A program made the translations under genes and the position numbers. A DNA stretch of 64,000 nt, taken from an uncultured Kordia sp. (GTDB lineage: Bacteria; Bacteroidota; Bacteroidia; Flavobacteriales; Flavobacteriaceae). The notes beneath the pieces are model-generated. The model was not told the origin of the DNA, made no database searches, and saw nothing but the letters and a program-made list of their open reading frames with translations. Shown piece after piece: positions 37,255-46,622 of this stretch. The stretch covers positions 496,001 to 560,000 of the forward strand of contig NZ_CANMEZ010000001.1 of NCBI RefSeq assembly GCF_947496985.1, read 5' to 3'. The first letter of the stretch is position 1. The number at the start of each line of letters is the position of its first letter.

Positions 37255-38664
37255 TTACATTCCTGTTACTTTAATATCGTCAACGTGGTAACGTGTTTCA
37301 GCTCCACCGTCAGCACCTAAATATTTAAATGCAACGTGTACATCTCCATTTAAACAAGAGATATTAAGGTTTGATGATACAAAACTACCAAATCCACCTC
37401 CACCAACTGGAATGTTAGCGTCCATTAATGTCCACTCAGTTGTTGTTGGGTCACCTGTATAGTTCTCAGTGATAAATGCTTCTAAAACTGTTCCTGTTTC
37501 GAAGTTAGCCGAAATTTCAAAAGATAATTCTTCTTGCGTAGTTCCGTCTAAGTTGATTGCTGGCGTTACTAACCAAGCTTCTAATGGACTTTCTCCTGTT
37601 CCGAAAGCAGAAATCTTCATGTATCTGTCTCCACTAAATGAACTGTCTTCAAAACGCTCAGAACCTCCTGAAACATTTACGTTTGTCCATCCTAAAGCAT
37701 CTAATTGAGCTTCGTTAGTGATTGTTTGGAAATCTTCTTCAAAAATTGTTGTTGCTGTAGAAACTGCTCCCATACAATCTAATACATCAGGATCGCAACG
37801 TACAGTGTCTGTAAAGTTAACATCAGCTAAGCTGTTAATTACCAATACATTTGCATCATCTCCAAAATCTCTAGTGAAAATTCCTTGAATCGTTCCTTTA
37901 TTTTCATCAAGTGGTAACGATTTAAAATCAGCAAACGTACTTGTTTGTAAAGAGATAATTCCTCCTTGAACACACTCTTCAAGACTTCTGAATCCGTCAA
38001 AGCTATCAGAAGACTCACCAGCATATGTTTTTCCTATGTCATTTCTACTGAATTGTACTTCTTCTAACTGGATTAATGTATTTTCGTCAGCTTCTTCTAA
38101 TTCTCCAATTGTTGTTACTTTTGGTGTCATTTGAGCTACTTCAGTTCCACGAACTACGAAATCATTTAATTCAAATGGTTGAATTTGATCAATGTCATTT
38201 CCATTTGGTTTTCCAATAGCATATACTCCATTTTCAATTCCGATGGCTAAACCGTTCATTTTAATGTATACTTTTCTACCAAATTCGTAGGTATTAAATA
38301 AAGCTGATTGGTTGATATCCACACGGAATCCTAATCTTGGATCTGCGTCAGATGAAGAACCATCTGTTTTGTTTTGGATTACTAATTCTTCAAAGAAGTT
38401 CCCAGCTTTGTCACTAGAAACTACATATCCTTCAAGAATAATTTCTTCCTCATCAAGTGCAATTTCAGCAATTTCATCTCCACTTGCCACAGCTTGCAGG
38501 TATCTTGATACCATATTATTAAACGTAGCAGTTGCTGTTAATCCTGGGTCAACTGTAGTTGTTCCGTTTGGAATTGCAAATTCATCGTCTTGAACACAAG
38601 AAGTAATAACTAATCCCATAGTTCCTAAGATAGCTATTAAACTAAAAATTTTATTTGCTTTCAT
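37255..38664 (-). CDS. DUF5689 / choice-of-anchor-J-type secreted lipoprotein
   Basis: I chose the ATG at 38664, which gives a proper lipoprotein signal (MKANKIFSLIAILG, lipobox VITSC); the longer frame adds 15 residues before it. The ~469-residue product has an OB/DUF5689-like domain (~60-280, EEIILEGYVVSSDKAGNFFEEL) and a C-terminal jelly-roll of the choice-of-anchor J kind (~310-469, GDRYMKISAF, WLVTPAINLDG, HVAFKYLG, YHVDDIKV). It lies 63 bp after the TonB receptor gene, with an endonuclease gene divergent upstream. Such trios occur in Flavobacteriaceae and may serve nucleic-acid use; that is inference. Confidence 0.8.
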   Translation of the reverse strand: MKANKIFSLIAILGTMGLVITSCVQDDEFAIPNGTTTVDPGLTATATFNNMVSRYLQAVASGDEIAEIALDEEEIILEGYVVSSDKAGNFFEELVIQNKTDGSSSDADPRLGFRVDINQSALFNTYEFGRKVYIKMNGLAIGIENGVYAIGKPNGNDIDQIQPFELNDFVVRGTEVAQMTPKVTTIGELEEADENTLIQLEEVQFSRNDIGKTYAGESSDSFDGFRSLEECVQGGIISLQTSTFADFKSLPLDENKGTIQGIFTRDFGDDANVLVINSLADVNFTDTVRCDPDVLDCMGAVSTATTIFEEDFQTITNEAQLDALGWTNVNVSGGSERFEDSSFSGDRYMKISAFGTGESPLEAWLVTPAINLDGTTQEELSFEISANFETGTVLEAFITENYTGDPTTTEWTLMDANIPVGGGGFGSFVSSNLNISCLNGDVHVAFKYLGADGGAETRYHVDDIKVTGM

Positions 38665-38727
38665 TTGTTTGAATTTATATTGTTTTGTGCACAACTTAAA
38701 GTTACGCAATCTTTAATTTATGTTTTG

Positions 38728-41565
38728 TTAAAATCTAAAATATAGGTTTAAGAAATACGTTCTTCCTCTACCGTACCAGTATCTGTTACCAAATACACGT
38801 GTTTCTAATGCCGAATCGTCTCTTAATTCTCTGAAGTTAGCATTTCTTCCTTGCTCAAATCCTCCAGTTTTGTATTCTTTATCAAATACGTTGTTGATAC
38901 TTGCGAAGAAACCAACATAGTAGTCTCCTAATTTCCAAGATTTTCCACCAACAAGATTTACAAGCATGTAATCATCAAATTGTTCTTGTCTTAATAATTC
39001 ACGTGCCAATTCTGGATCGTAATCATTAAAAACTTGACCATCAGAAAAATCAGTATAGAAATTACTACTTCTTTGTAATGGACTTACATCAATGTAAGCA
39101 TTAGAGAAGAAATTTGTTGTAGCTCCAAACCACCAGTAATCAGGATCTCTGTATTCAAACCCTGCTGAAAATGCTCTTTGCGGTCCACCAGCAACTCTAT
39201 AATTTTCTAAATTTGTTTCTCCTAAAGGAAGAACACCTTCACCTGCTCCAAGATTAACCCCTCCGAAGTTTTCAGAAGATATATATAAATCAGGATTGTT
39301 ATCGTAGGTATATTGCCCTAAAGAAGCTACACCTTTTAACTTGATCGTAGATGTTACTTGCGCTTCAATTCCCAATTCTCCACCAATATGTCTTTTGTCA
39401 ACACCTTGTAAAATTTCTTGAATAAAAGCCTGTCCATTAGTATTTGTGTTTACTGTCTCACCGTCAACACTCGCAAAAATTCCATCTGCATAATAGAAAG
39501 AGATTTCGTTAGCATCTTGTATTTTAGTATAATACCCTGTTAAACGTGCTTTTACAATTGGAGATCTGAAAATATAACTAGCATCAAACGACGTAATTTT
39601 TTCTTCCGTAATGTTTGGTACAATATTATGGTTTTCTCTTGAGTTGGCGTATGTATTACGAATTGATGGTGCTTTTGTAATGTATCCACCATTGAAGTCA
39701 AATACGTGACGTCCTGTTAATTTGTATGTAAATCCAGCTTTTGCTCCTATACCAGTGAATGATAACTTTTCACCTTCTCCGAAAGAATTATTAGCAAAAC
39801 CACCATTTTGGTATATACCATTACGTTGGTATGTTGTATTTTTTACACTAGCAGCTACAAAAAAGTCAACTTTTTTGTATTTGAATTGTGCTTGTGCAAA
39901 TCCACCAATTGTGTTTGATTGAATTTCAAAGTTGTAACGGAAACGATCTCCTTCTGTTACTACTCTGTTAGGGTTTCTCACATCGTTTTGTACTCCGTTA
40001 GGATCTGTAACAAATTCACTTGCAAAACCATCAACATCTAAAAACCCTCTTCCTCCTAGTAAGTCTAATACTTCTGCAAAGTTTTCTGACTTTAATGATG
40101 TAAATGTTGCACCAGCATTTAATGTGATATTATCATTAATAGAAGTGTTGAAAATTGTATTTGCCGTTAACTGCTTGTCATCACTTCTATCTTCGTATAA
40201 AATGTTTACTGCATTTCCACCAGCAACTAAGTTATTTTGATTTGCTCTGTATAATGCTGCCCAGTCAATTTGTCCGTCTTCTATAAATGCTTGTTGTGCT
40301 CCAAATTCTAATGCTGGATCTTCTGGAAAGTTTCTAGCGAAGTAACTTGGTAATTTTTGGTAATACGTTGGACTTGGATTTAAACCGCTTCCAATTGGAA
40401 ATCCGCTCGCATCTAAATCAGTTCCTCCAAAGTCTAAACGACTTCTTCCTTGCTCTCCAAATTGGTAGGCAATATTTGTATTTAACCTTGTTTTTTCAGA
40501 AATATCCCAGTTATGGTTTAACATTAAGATAGGTTCCACTACTCTACGTACACGTGAGTTACGTTTTTCTCCATCTTGGTATCCCCAGAAATCGTTGTAT
40601 CTAATTCCTTTTAGATCGAATACTTCTTGCGTGTTAGCAGAAGATTGTCCTCTTCTGTTTGGCGCATAAATTCCAGTAAAGTTAATGCTATGCTTATCAT
40701 TTAATACCTTTTCAACCGAAATTAATAAAGAATTTGCGTCGTAGAAAGTACCGTCGTTAAAACCTTCATCTCCCCATCTTCTTCCTGCAGAAATCGTATA
40801 CGCCCATCCACTTTCAAGTAAACCAGAAGAATATGATGCCATAATTCTGTTGGTATAACTTCTATCAGATGAAGAGTATGTTACTCTACCGCCTTCTCTG
40901 TATTGAGAAGCTCTTGTATTGATATTTGTTGTTCCTAAGATTCCTCCAAATGTATAATCTGAAGCACTTAGTCCGTTTGTAAGTTCTTGATTTCTTACTA
41001 CATCATTCAATCCTCCCCAGTTACTCCATTGTGGTCTTCCGTTGAACTGTTTGTTCATTTCAATACCATTAATAAGTACTGTTCCGTTCTCTGAATCTAA
41101 TCCTCTAACTCTAAAGAAGGTAGCTCCAAATTCAAAAGCTGCAGTTCTTAAGTAGATATCTCTGGAAGATTGTAATAATCCTGAGATGTTGTCTGCTGCT
41201 GTTGAATCATCATTTAATTCGTCATCAGTTAAAGATATTAGGGTAACATCTTCCTGAACGAATCTTTTTAACAAAATTGTACCAAGATCAACTATTTGAC
41301 CATTAGCAACTGTTACTGGCATTCTCAAAATAGAATATCCATCTTTTGTGAATACGACATCCACTTCACCAGCAGTAACATTTGTTAGCTTGAAGACTCC
41401 AGATGCATCTGTAACAACTTCTGTTTTATTGTTACCGGCAACTGAAACCAAAACATTTTGAATTGCGTCATCTGTGTTGGCATCAACTACTTTACCTGTA
41501 ATTGTGTTTTGTCCACTGACAAACCAAACCGATAGCAATCCAAATAAAAAAATAAATTTTTTCAT
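38728..41565 (-). CDS. TonB-dependent receptor with CarboxypepD_reg domain
   Basis: A 945-residue outer-membrane receptor: signal peptide to ~18 (WFVSGQ), carboxypeptidase-regulatory-like domain (~20-100), a plug (~110-240) with VRGLDSENGTVLINGIEMNKQFNGRPQWSNWGGLNDV, then a beta-barrel ending in TYFLNLYFRF. It is paralogous to the receptor at 43728-46466 (both have an N-G-x-x-x-W-S-N-W-G/T-G-L segment). It is expressed with the DUF5689 gene; cargo unknown. Confidence 0.92.
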   Translation of the reverse strand: MKKFIFLFGLLSVWFVSGQNTITGKVVDANTDDAIQNVLVSVAGNNKTEVVTDASGVFKLTNVTAGEVDVVFTKDGYSILRMPVTVANGQIVDLGTILLKRFVQEDVTLISLTDDELNDDSTAADNISGLLQSSRDIYLRTAAFEFGATFFRVRGLDSENGTVLINGIEMNKQFNGRPQWSNWGGLNDVVRNQELTNGLSASDYTFGGILGTTNINTRASQYREGGRVTYSSSDRSYTNRIMASYSSGLLESGWAYTISAGRRWGDEGFNDGTFYDANSLLISVEKVLNDKHSINFTGIYAPNRRGQSSANTQEVFDLKGIRYNDFWGYQDGEKRNSRVRRVVEPILMLNHNWDISEKTRLNTNIAYQFGEQGRSRLDFGGTDLDASGFPIGSGLNPSPTYYQKLPSYFARNFPEDPALEFGAQQAFIEDGQIDWAALYRANQNNLVAGGNAVNILYEDRSDDKQLTANTIFNTSINDNITLNAGATFTSLKSENFAEVLDLLGGRGFLDVDGFASEFVTDPNGVQNDVRNPNRVVTEGDRFRYNFEIQSNTIGGFAQAQFKYKKVDFFVAASVKNTTYQRNGIYQNGGFANNSFGEGEKLSFTGIGAKAGFTYKLTGRHVFDFNGGYITKAPSIRNTYANSRENHNIVPNITEEKITSFDASYIFRSPIVKARLTGYYTKIQDANEISFYYADGIFASVDGETVNTNTNGQAFIQEILQGVDKRHIGGELGIEAQVTSTIKLKGVASLGQYTYDNNPDLYISSENFGGVNLGAGEGVLPLGETNLENYRVAGGPQRAFSAGFEYRDPDYWWFGATTNFFSNAYIDVSPLQRSSNFYTDFSDGQVFNDYDPELARELLRQEQFDDYMLVNLVGGKSWKLGDYYVGFFASINNVFDKEYKTGGFEQGRNANFRELRDDSALETRVFGNRYWYGRGRTYFLNLYFRF

Positions 41566-41621
41566 ACTGTAATTTGCAATTAATTATTATTTAAGTTTAA
41601 AAAATCTTTAATAACGACGGG

Positions 41622-41629
41622 CAAATGTA
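41622..41629 (-). promoter_or_regulatory. -7 promoter element of the TonB receptor gene
   Basis: The minus strand reads TACATTTG, a perfect TAnnTTTG match 57 nt before the 41565 start. A clear TTG -33 box is not seen at the usual distance. Confidence 0.5.
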
Positions 41630-41703
41630 CATTATTTATAATTAATAACTACTTTTGGTCTATCTTTTGCATAGATAATTTAAGATAACATAACATTGAC
41701 TGA

Positions 41704-42750
41704 ATGAAAAATTTAAAATCCCTAGTCATACTAACTGTTTTACTGGCGTTTAACCAAGTTTGGGCACAGAAAAAGAAGCAGTTTAAAGTACAAACTATTG
41801 CCTTTTACAATGTGGAAAATTTGTTTGATACGATTAATGACCCACTGAAAGATGACGAGAAAAGTCCAATAATGGAAATGCAAGGAAATCGTGCCAAGGT
41901 TTATGAAGATAAGATCGCTAAATTGGCCAGAGTTATTTCTGATATTGGATACGACGTTTCTAAAACCACTCCTGCTATTTTGGGTGTTGCCGAAATTGAA
42001 AATAAGAAAGTTTTAGAAGATTTGATAAATCATCCAAAATTAAAAGATTCTGATTACGGAATTATACATTTTGATTCTCCTGATAAACGTGGAATTGATG
42101 TAGGACTTATTTACAAACAAGATATTTTTCAACCACATAGCTTTTCAAAACATCCTTTATATATATATAATGGAGATAAGAGAGTATATACAAGAGATCA
42201 GTTATTGGTTTCTGGAGTATTAGATGGTGAAGAAATACATATTATTGTAAATCACTGGCCATCGCGTAGCGGAGGAGAAGCTAGAAGTAGGCCAAAGCGT
42301 GTTAAAGCTGCTGAGTTAAACAAACGTATTATTGATTCATTACAAAATGTTGACAAGCATGCTAAGATTTTTACAATGGGTGATTTAAATGACGATCCTT
42401 TTAACGCAAGTATGAAAGAAGTACTGAAAACAAAAGATAAGCGTGAAAATGTTAAAGGAAAGGATTTGTTCAATCCAATGGAAGCAATGGCAAAAAGTGG
42501 AAATGGAACGTTAGCATATAGAGATGGTTGGAATTTGTTTGATCAGATTGTGTTTACAGCACCATTGTTAAAGAAAGACTATTCAGAGTATCGCTATTAT
42601 AAAGCTGGAATTTATAACAAAACGTATTTATCAAATAAGCGTGGACGCTATAAAGGATATCCTTTCAGAAGTTTTTCTAGCGGAAGCTATACAGGTGGTT
42701 ATAGTGACCATTTCCCGGTGTATGTTCATTTGATTAAGGAAGTGAAGTAG
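41704..42750 (+). CDS. Secreted endonuclease/exonuclease/phosphatase-family protein
   Basis: A 348-residue protein with signal peptide (to ~22, NQVWAQ). EEP-fold motifs are visible: IAFYNVENLFDT (~33-44), GVAEIENKKV (metal-binding Glu, ~97), VNHWPSRSGGEARSRPKRV (~184-202), MGDLNDDPF (~222-230) and the C-terminal YSDHFPVYVHL (catalytic Asp-His, ~334). It probably cuts extracellular or periplasmic nucleic acid. It is divergent from a TonB receptor and DUF5689 gene, suggesting a nucleic-acid scavenging group. Confidence 0.9.
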   Translation: MKNLKSLVILTVLLAFNQVWAQKKKQFKVQTIAFYNVENLFDTINDPLKDDEKSPIMEMQGNRAKVYEDKIAKLARVISDIGYDVSKTTPAILGVAEIENKKVLEDLINHPKLKDSDYGIIHFDSPDKRGIDVGLIYKQDIFQPHSFSKHPLYIYNGDKRVYTRDQLLVSGVLDGEEIHIIVNHWPSRSGGEARSRPKRVKAAELNKRIIDSLQNVDKHAKIFTMGDLNDDPFNASMKEVLKTKDKRENVKGKDLFNPMEAMAKSGNGTLAYRDGWNLFDQIVFTAPLLKKDYSEYRYYKAGIYNKTYLSNKRGRYKGYPFRSFSSGSYTGGYSDHFPVYVHLIKEVK

Positions 42751-42903
42751 ATTTTAGACCACTTCACTATTAGAATTGAGATATTAGATTTGTTTTGTTT
42801 ATCAATTTGAAAAGTGTGAAGCCTACTTCAACTTGAATAGATTCCTGACTTCACTTCGACAAACTCAGTGATTGTGCAGGAATGACAAAACACATATATA
42901 TAT

Positions 42904-42935
42904 AAATCCTTATCGTAATTGATAAGGATTTTTTA
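42904..42935 (+). terminator. Terminator downstream of the endonuclease gene
   Basis: AAATCCTTATC (42904-42914) and GATAAGGATTT (42921-42931) form an 11-bp stem followed by T residues. An additional dispersed dyad (ATTCCTG...CAGGAAT, ~42841-42886) precedes it. Confidence 0.8.
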
Positions 42936-43011
42936 TTGCTTGAAACATTCCAAATTGTCTTATTTTATAAGATATCTTAATACGAACTCTATCACTACTC
43001 AATACTTTTTT

Positions 43012-43089
43012 TAGTCCTGATTGTAGTGACATCCTTTTTTTGCTTTGCTATATAGCAAAAAAAGATATAGCGGAAAGCAGGAAATAACT
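43012..43089 (+). repeat. 78-bp dispersed repeat, copy 2
   Basis: This is the inverse-oriented partner of 12013-12090, with only a few mismatches. The core TGCTTTGCTATATAGCA lies between T7 and A7 tracts and can form a hairpin. It is in the non-coding gap between convergent genes, as expected for a REP/MITE-like element. I see no gene in 42751-43182. Confidence 0.75.
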
Positions 43090-43131
43090 TCAAAAAATGT
43101 TAGACCGCTTCGCTGATAGAATTGAGATAAA

Positions 43132-43162
43132 AAAAATCCTTGTCGTAGTGACAAGGATTTTT
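43132..43162. terminator. Terminator of the 162-residue membrane protein gene
   Basis: AAAAATCCTTGTC and GACAAGGATTTTT pair perfectly over 13 bp around a 5-nt loop, 21 bp past the minus-strand stop. A/T tracts on both sides make it bidirectional. Confidence 0.8.
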
Positions 43163-43182
43163 GTGTTTTGTAAGTGTATTGA

Positions 43183-43623
43183 TTAGAGCCCTAACCACTG
43201 ACTCCAAGGTAATCTTGAAAGTACAAGTAGTAATCCTAATCCGTAGAAGAGCGCAATTTTTCCAAAAGCGCCTTTATCTGTTTCTTGTTTTTTATGTTTA
43301 GACCAGCCTATTGTGATTAAAATTATTGCTAAGATTCCCACAAATGGATGTTCTAAAGCGAGTAAGCGTTCTGCAGAACTCATGCCTCCCATTCCACGAT
43401 TGGAAATCATGTCCATACCAAATGGTGAAGCAAAATAGAGAATTAATCCTATTAATAGTTGGAGATGTGTAAAGATGAGCGCAAATAGTGAAATGCGTAA
43501 ATCTTTGGAAACAAATTTCTTACCAGAAGCAAAACCTATTATTGCATTGGCTACGGCTACAATTAGTATTAAAAGCACAAAGTATGCCCAATAAGAATGC
43601 AGCATTTTTACAGTACTGTACAT
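43183..43623 (-). CDS. Four-helix membrane protein, cytochrome b561-like
   Basis: I chose the ATG at 43623 (MYSTVKMLHSYWAY, 146 residues); the promoter box at 43646-43653 places transcription start inside the longer frame. Four membrane helices are visible (~10-30, 42-65, 85-108, 125-142). His residues lie at helix ends (LHSYW, IFTHLQLL, LEHPFVG) and could bind haem, as in b561-like proteins. This small family is common in Bacteroidota, and its function is not established. Confidence 0.75.
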   Translation of the reverse strand: MYSTVKMLHSYWAYFVLLILIVAVANAIIGFASGKKFVSKDLRISLFALIFTHLQLLIGLILYFASPFGMDMISNRGMGGMSSAERLLALEHPFVGILAIILITIGWSKHKKQETDKGAFGKIALFYGLGLLLVLSRLPWSQWLGL

Positions 43624-43645
43624 ATGTTTATTTTTAGTTGATACA

Positions 43646-43653
43646 CAAAGGTA
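43646..43653 (-). promoter_or_regulatory. -7 promoter element, decides start of the downstream gene
   Basis: The minus strand reads TACCTTTG, a perfect TAnnTTTG, with a TTG 15 nt further upstream (slightly short spacing). The predicted start near 43639 supports translation from 43623 rather than from the longer frame. Confidence 0.6.
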
Positions 43654-43670
43654 CTTATTTTTATGAAACA

Positions 43671-43699
43671 AAAAACCCTGTCAATTGACAGGGTTTTTA
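43671..43699 (-). terminator. Terminator after TonB receptor gene
   Basis: AAAAACCCTGTCAATTGACA then GGGTTTTT is a near-continuous palindrome (CCCTGTCAATTGACAGGG) with terminal A and T runs, 29 bp beyond the receptor stop codon. Confidence 0.8.
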
Positions 43700-43727
43700 A
43701 TTTATGTATTCGTGTATTTTATGCTTC

Positions 43728-46466
43728 TTAGAAGTTGTAACGTACACTAAAGTTCCAAGTTCTTCCGAATCCGAAGAAAGCTTTGTTTCTTGTGTCGATT
43801 CCTTGGTATGTAGCATCTCCTGCGTCAGCAAAGATGTTTGTTTGAGATTCTGCTAAGTATGTTTCGTTGAATAAGTTGTTGATGTTCAATCTTAAGTTGA
43901 TTGAGTTACTTTTTTCTTTTCCAACTAACATTTTATAAGAAATACCTCCATCAAATAAACTGTAAGCAGGTAATTGTAATGAACCTTGGTGATCAGCTTC
44001 GTCAAAGTCTTCTGCGTTGATATCTGCATATAAATTATCAGCTCTGAACCAAGAAAGGTCAAATTTTAAACGCTCTACTGGCTCAACTGTAGCAGCTAAA
44101 CGCATTGTAGTTTGTGCAGCGTTTCCAACTTTTACTCCGTCTAAGAATAAGTTATTTTGCCCAATAACATTTTGGTTATCATCAAATGCAGGACCAGAAA
44201 CGTCTCCTCCATATTCCCAATCTCCAACAGATAACATTCCTCTTAATGTTAAGATGTCTATTGGACGGTATGTAGTTTCTAATTCAACTCCCATGTGAAT
44301 TTGCTCAATTCCTTGTAAGTTAGTGTTCCCTTGCTCATCATCAGAAGTATCTCCAGGTGTATTGTTTACATCAAATCTACTAGAGATTCTTAAGAATCTG
44401 TCTTTCCAAGAAGTTCTGTATAAGTTAACATTTACATTTAACTTTTCAGACTTGAATCCGTATCCTAATTCAACTCCAAATACTTTTTCATTTACAACAT
44501 CTTCGTTGATATCGTTTCCAAAGTTTAAGAATACTGAATCAAATAAAGGTTGTTTAGAGTAGTAACCTGCATTACCGAATACGTTGTGGTTTTCGTCAAT
44601 GTTATAGTTTAATCCTCCTTTTATAGTTCCTCCAACGATGTTTTTCCAATCAGAACGTTGTCCTTCAGCTACAGTACGAGCAAAAAAGTCTTCTCTACTA
44701 AATCCTTGGTTAGATCCAGATACTTGTACAAATGCAGAGATATCATCTTTCTTATACTCTAACTGACTGAATACTCCTAACCAGCGTACATACCCGATGT
44801 TGTAGTAGTCAATTTTATCTTCATCATCAATATCTTTAAATACATTAACGATTGATCCAAAGTTAGAAGAGTAAGTGTTTGTTAATACTCTGTTAGGATT
44901 GTTTACATCATCATTATCTCTGTATGCATCAGCACCTAATAAGTTATCTAATCTTCTGTAGTGGAATCCTTTGTAAGTTCTTGCATCAAATCCAACGTCT
45001 AATGTTAAGTTTTCGTTGATTTTTGTGTTTAAGTTTGCTAATAAACCAAACCAGTTGTGTGAGTTGATAGAAGCTCTTCTAGAGATACCATTATCTCTAC
45101 TATCGTTAATGAATAAACCATTTTCTTGGTCTGTTCTTTGGTAAACGTTTCCATCAGAGAATGTTGTTGCTTGTCCACTGTTATAGTCAACAATTTTATC
45201 CCATAATACTTCACCGTTTGATTGATTTCTAAAGATATCACTAGAAGCGAAGTTAAATCCTGGTAATCTTCCGATGTCTCCAGTTCCTCCACCACGTCCG
45301 AAAGAAGCATATCCTACAGTAGATAATTTTGTGTCATCTGTAATGTTCCAATCCCAGTTTAAAGAGATTACTGGTTTGTGATAGAAGTTTCTTCTCCAGT
45401 TAAATTCTTCACCATTTAATGTACCATGGTTGAAGTTATATTTTGTTCCGTATTGTAAGTATTGATCAATTGTTGCAGCATTAAAGAAACTTGTTGTTCT
45501 TTGGTTGTGAACCTGTGGTGCACCTGTTACTGTAAATTGAAGATCATGCTTTCTGTTTTCGTCAGTCCATCCAAATCCTAAGAAATAGTTGTATCCTTCA
45601 AAAGCTGTTCCTGTAACATATCCGTCTCCAGCAGTTCTACTTAATAATGCAGAGAAAGCAAATCCGTTGTCCATTCTTCCTGTAGAATATGAAGCAATTG
45701 TTTTAAGGTAGTTATCGTTACCTAATGTAGACCCTACAAATCCACCTTCATTTCTTTCAGTAGTTTTAGTAACAATGTTTAACGTACCTCCAACAGAAGA
45801 GATTGCTAATTTAGAAGAACCTAAACCTCTTTGCATTTGAATTGCAGAAGCAACATCAGCTAAACCAGTCCAGTTACTCCAGAATACACGACCATTTTCC
45901 ATATCGTTTACTGGAACACCATTTACTAATACAGCAGTGTTTACTTGATCAAATCCACGAACATTAATTCTTGAATCTCCAAAACCACCTCCAGATTTTG
46001 TAGCGTACACAGATGGTGTAGCGTTTAATAATTCAGGAAGTTCTTGGTTTCCTAATCTTTCAACAATTTCTTCAGCTTTGATAGTAGATACTGCAACAGG
46101 AGTTTCACGCTCTTTAGCGATGTCAACTACACCAACAATTACTACCTCGTCCAATGAATTGTCTGAAACTAACGTAATAGTTCCTAAATCCTTTTTTCCT
46201 CCTGTTACGTTGAATGTAACAGTTTTCGTTCCAAATCCTACATAAGATACTTCTATTGTACCTGTAGCATTTTTTACATTTAAAGTAAATTTCCCATCAA
46301 AGTCGGTTGATGTTCCATTTTTTGTCCCCTTTACAATTACACTTGCACCTGGTAATGGACCTAAATCAGAGTCTACTACTGTACCTGTAATTGTTCCTTG
46401 AGAAAAAGCAGTTGACGTTACTAAGAACATCGCTACTACTAGAAACAAATTGTAAATTGTTTTCAT
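43728..46466 (-). CDS. TonB-dependent receptor with CarboxypepD_reg domain
   Basis: A 912-residue receptor: signal peptide to ~22 (STAFSQ), carboxypeptidase-regulatory domain (~24-100), TonB-box-like DEVVIVGVVDIAKERETPVAVSTI (~105-128), plug (~130-235, INVRGFDQVNTAVLVNGVPVNDMENGRVFWSNWTGL) and a barrel ending in GRTWNFSVRYNF. The plug resembles siderophore/vitamin-type receptors more than SusC. It has no SusD partner and is transcribed alone. Cargo unknown. Confidence 0.92.
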   Translation of the reverse strand: MKTIYNLFLVVAMFLVTSTAFSQGTITGTVVDSDLGPLPGASVIVKGTKNGTSTDFDGKFTLNVKNATGTIEVSYVGFGTKTVTFNVTGGKKDLGTITLVSDNSLDEVVIVGVVDIAKERETPVAVSTIKAEEIVERLGNQELPELLNATPSVYATKSGGGFGDSRINVRGFDQVNTAVLVNGVPVNDMENGRVFWSNWTGLADVASAIQMQRGLGSSKLAISSVGGTLNIVTKTTERNEGGFVGSTLGNDNYLKTIASYSTGRMDNGFAFSALLSRTAGDGYVTGTAFEGYNYFLGFGWTDENRKHDLQFTVTGAPQVHNQRTTSFFNAATIDQYLQYGTKYNFNHGTLNGEEFNWRRNFYHKPVISLNWDWNITDDTKLSTVGYASFGRGGGTGDIGRLPGFNFASSDIFRNQSNGEVLWDKIVDYNSGQATTFSDGNVYQRTDQENGLFINDSRDNGISRRASINSHNWFGLLANLNTKINENLTLDVGFDARTYKGFHYRRLDNLLGADAYRDNDDVNNPNRVLTNTYSSNFGSIVNVFKDIDDEDKIDYYNIGYVRWLGVFSQLEYKKDDISAFVQVSGSNQGFSREDFFARTVAEGQRSDWKNIVGGTIKGGLNYNIDENHNVFGNAGYYSKQPLFDSVFLNFGNDINEDVVNEKVFGVELGYGFKSEKLNVNVNLYRTSWKDRFLRISSRFDVNNTPGDTSDDEQGNTNLQGIEQIHMGVELETTYRPIDILTLRGMLSVGDWEYGGDVSGPAFDDNQNVIGQNNLFLDGVKVGNAAQTTMRLAATVEPVERLKFDLSWFRADNLYADINAEDFDEADHQGSLQLPAYSLFDGGISYKMLVGKEKSNSINLRLNINNLFNETYLAESQTNIFADAGDATYQGIDTRNKAFFGFGRTWNFSVRYNF

Positions 46467-46622
46467 AAGTTTTATTAGTTTATTTAATGCCGCAAAAATC
46501 GTATTTATTGTGCATGCATATATTAAGCGAATGTTAAATGTTTTAACATTTTCTCAAAATTACACTTTTAACTTATTTGATTGTTTTGCAGCAAATTAAG
46601 ATATAAACTAAATTATTAACAC

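Noticed and set aside
43624-43671. Longer N-terminus of the b561-like membrane protein
   Set aside because: A TAnnTTTG promoter element lies inside it, so it is probably not transcribed.
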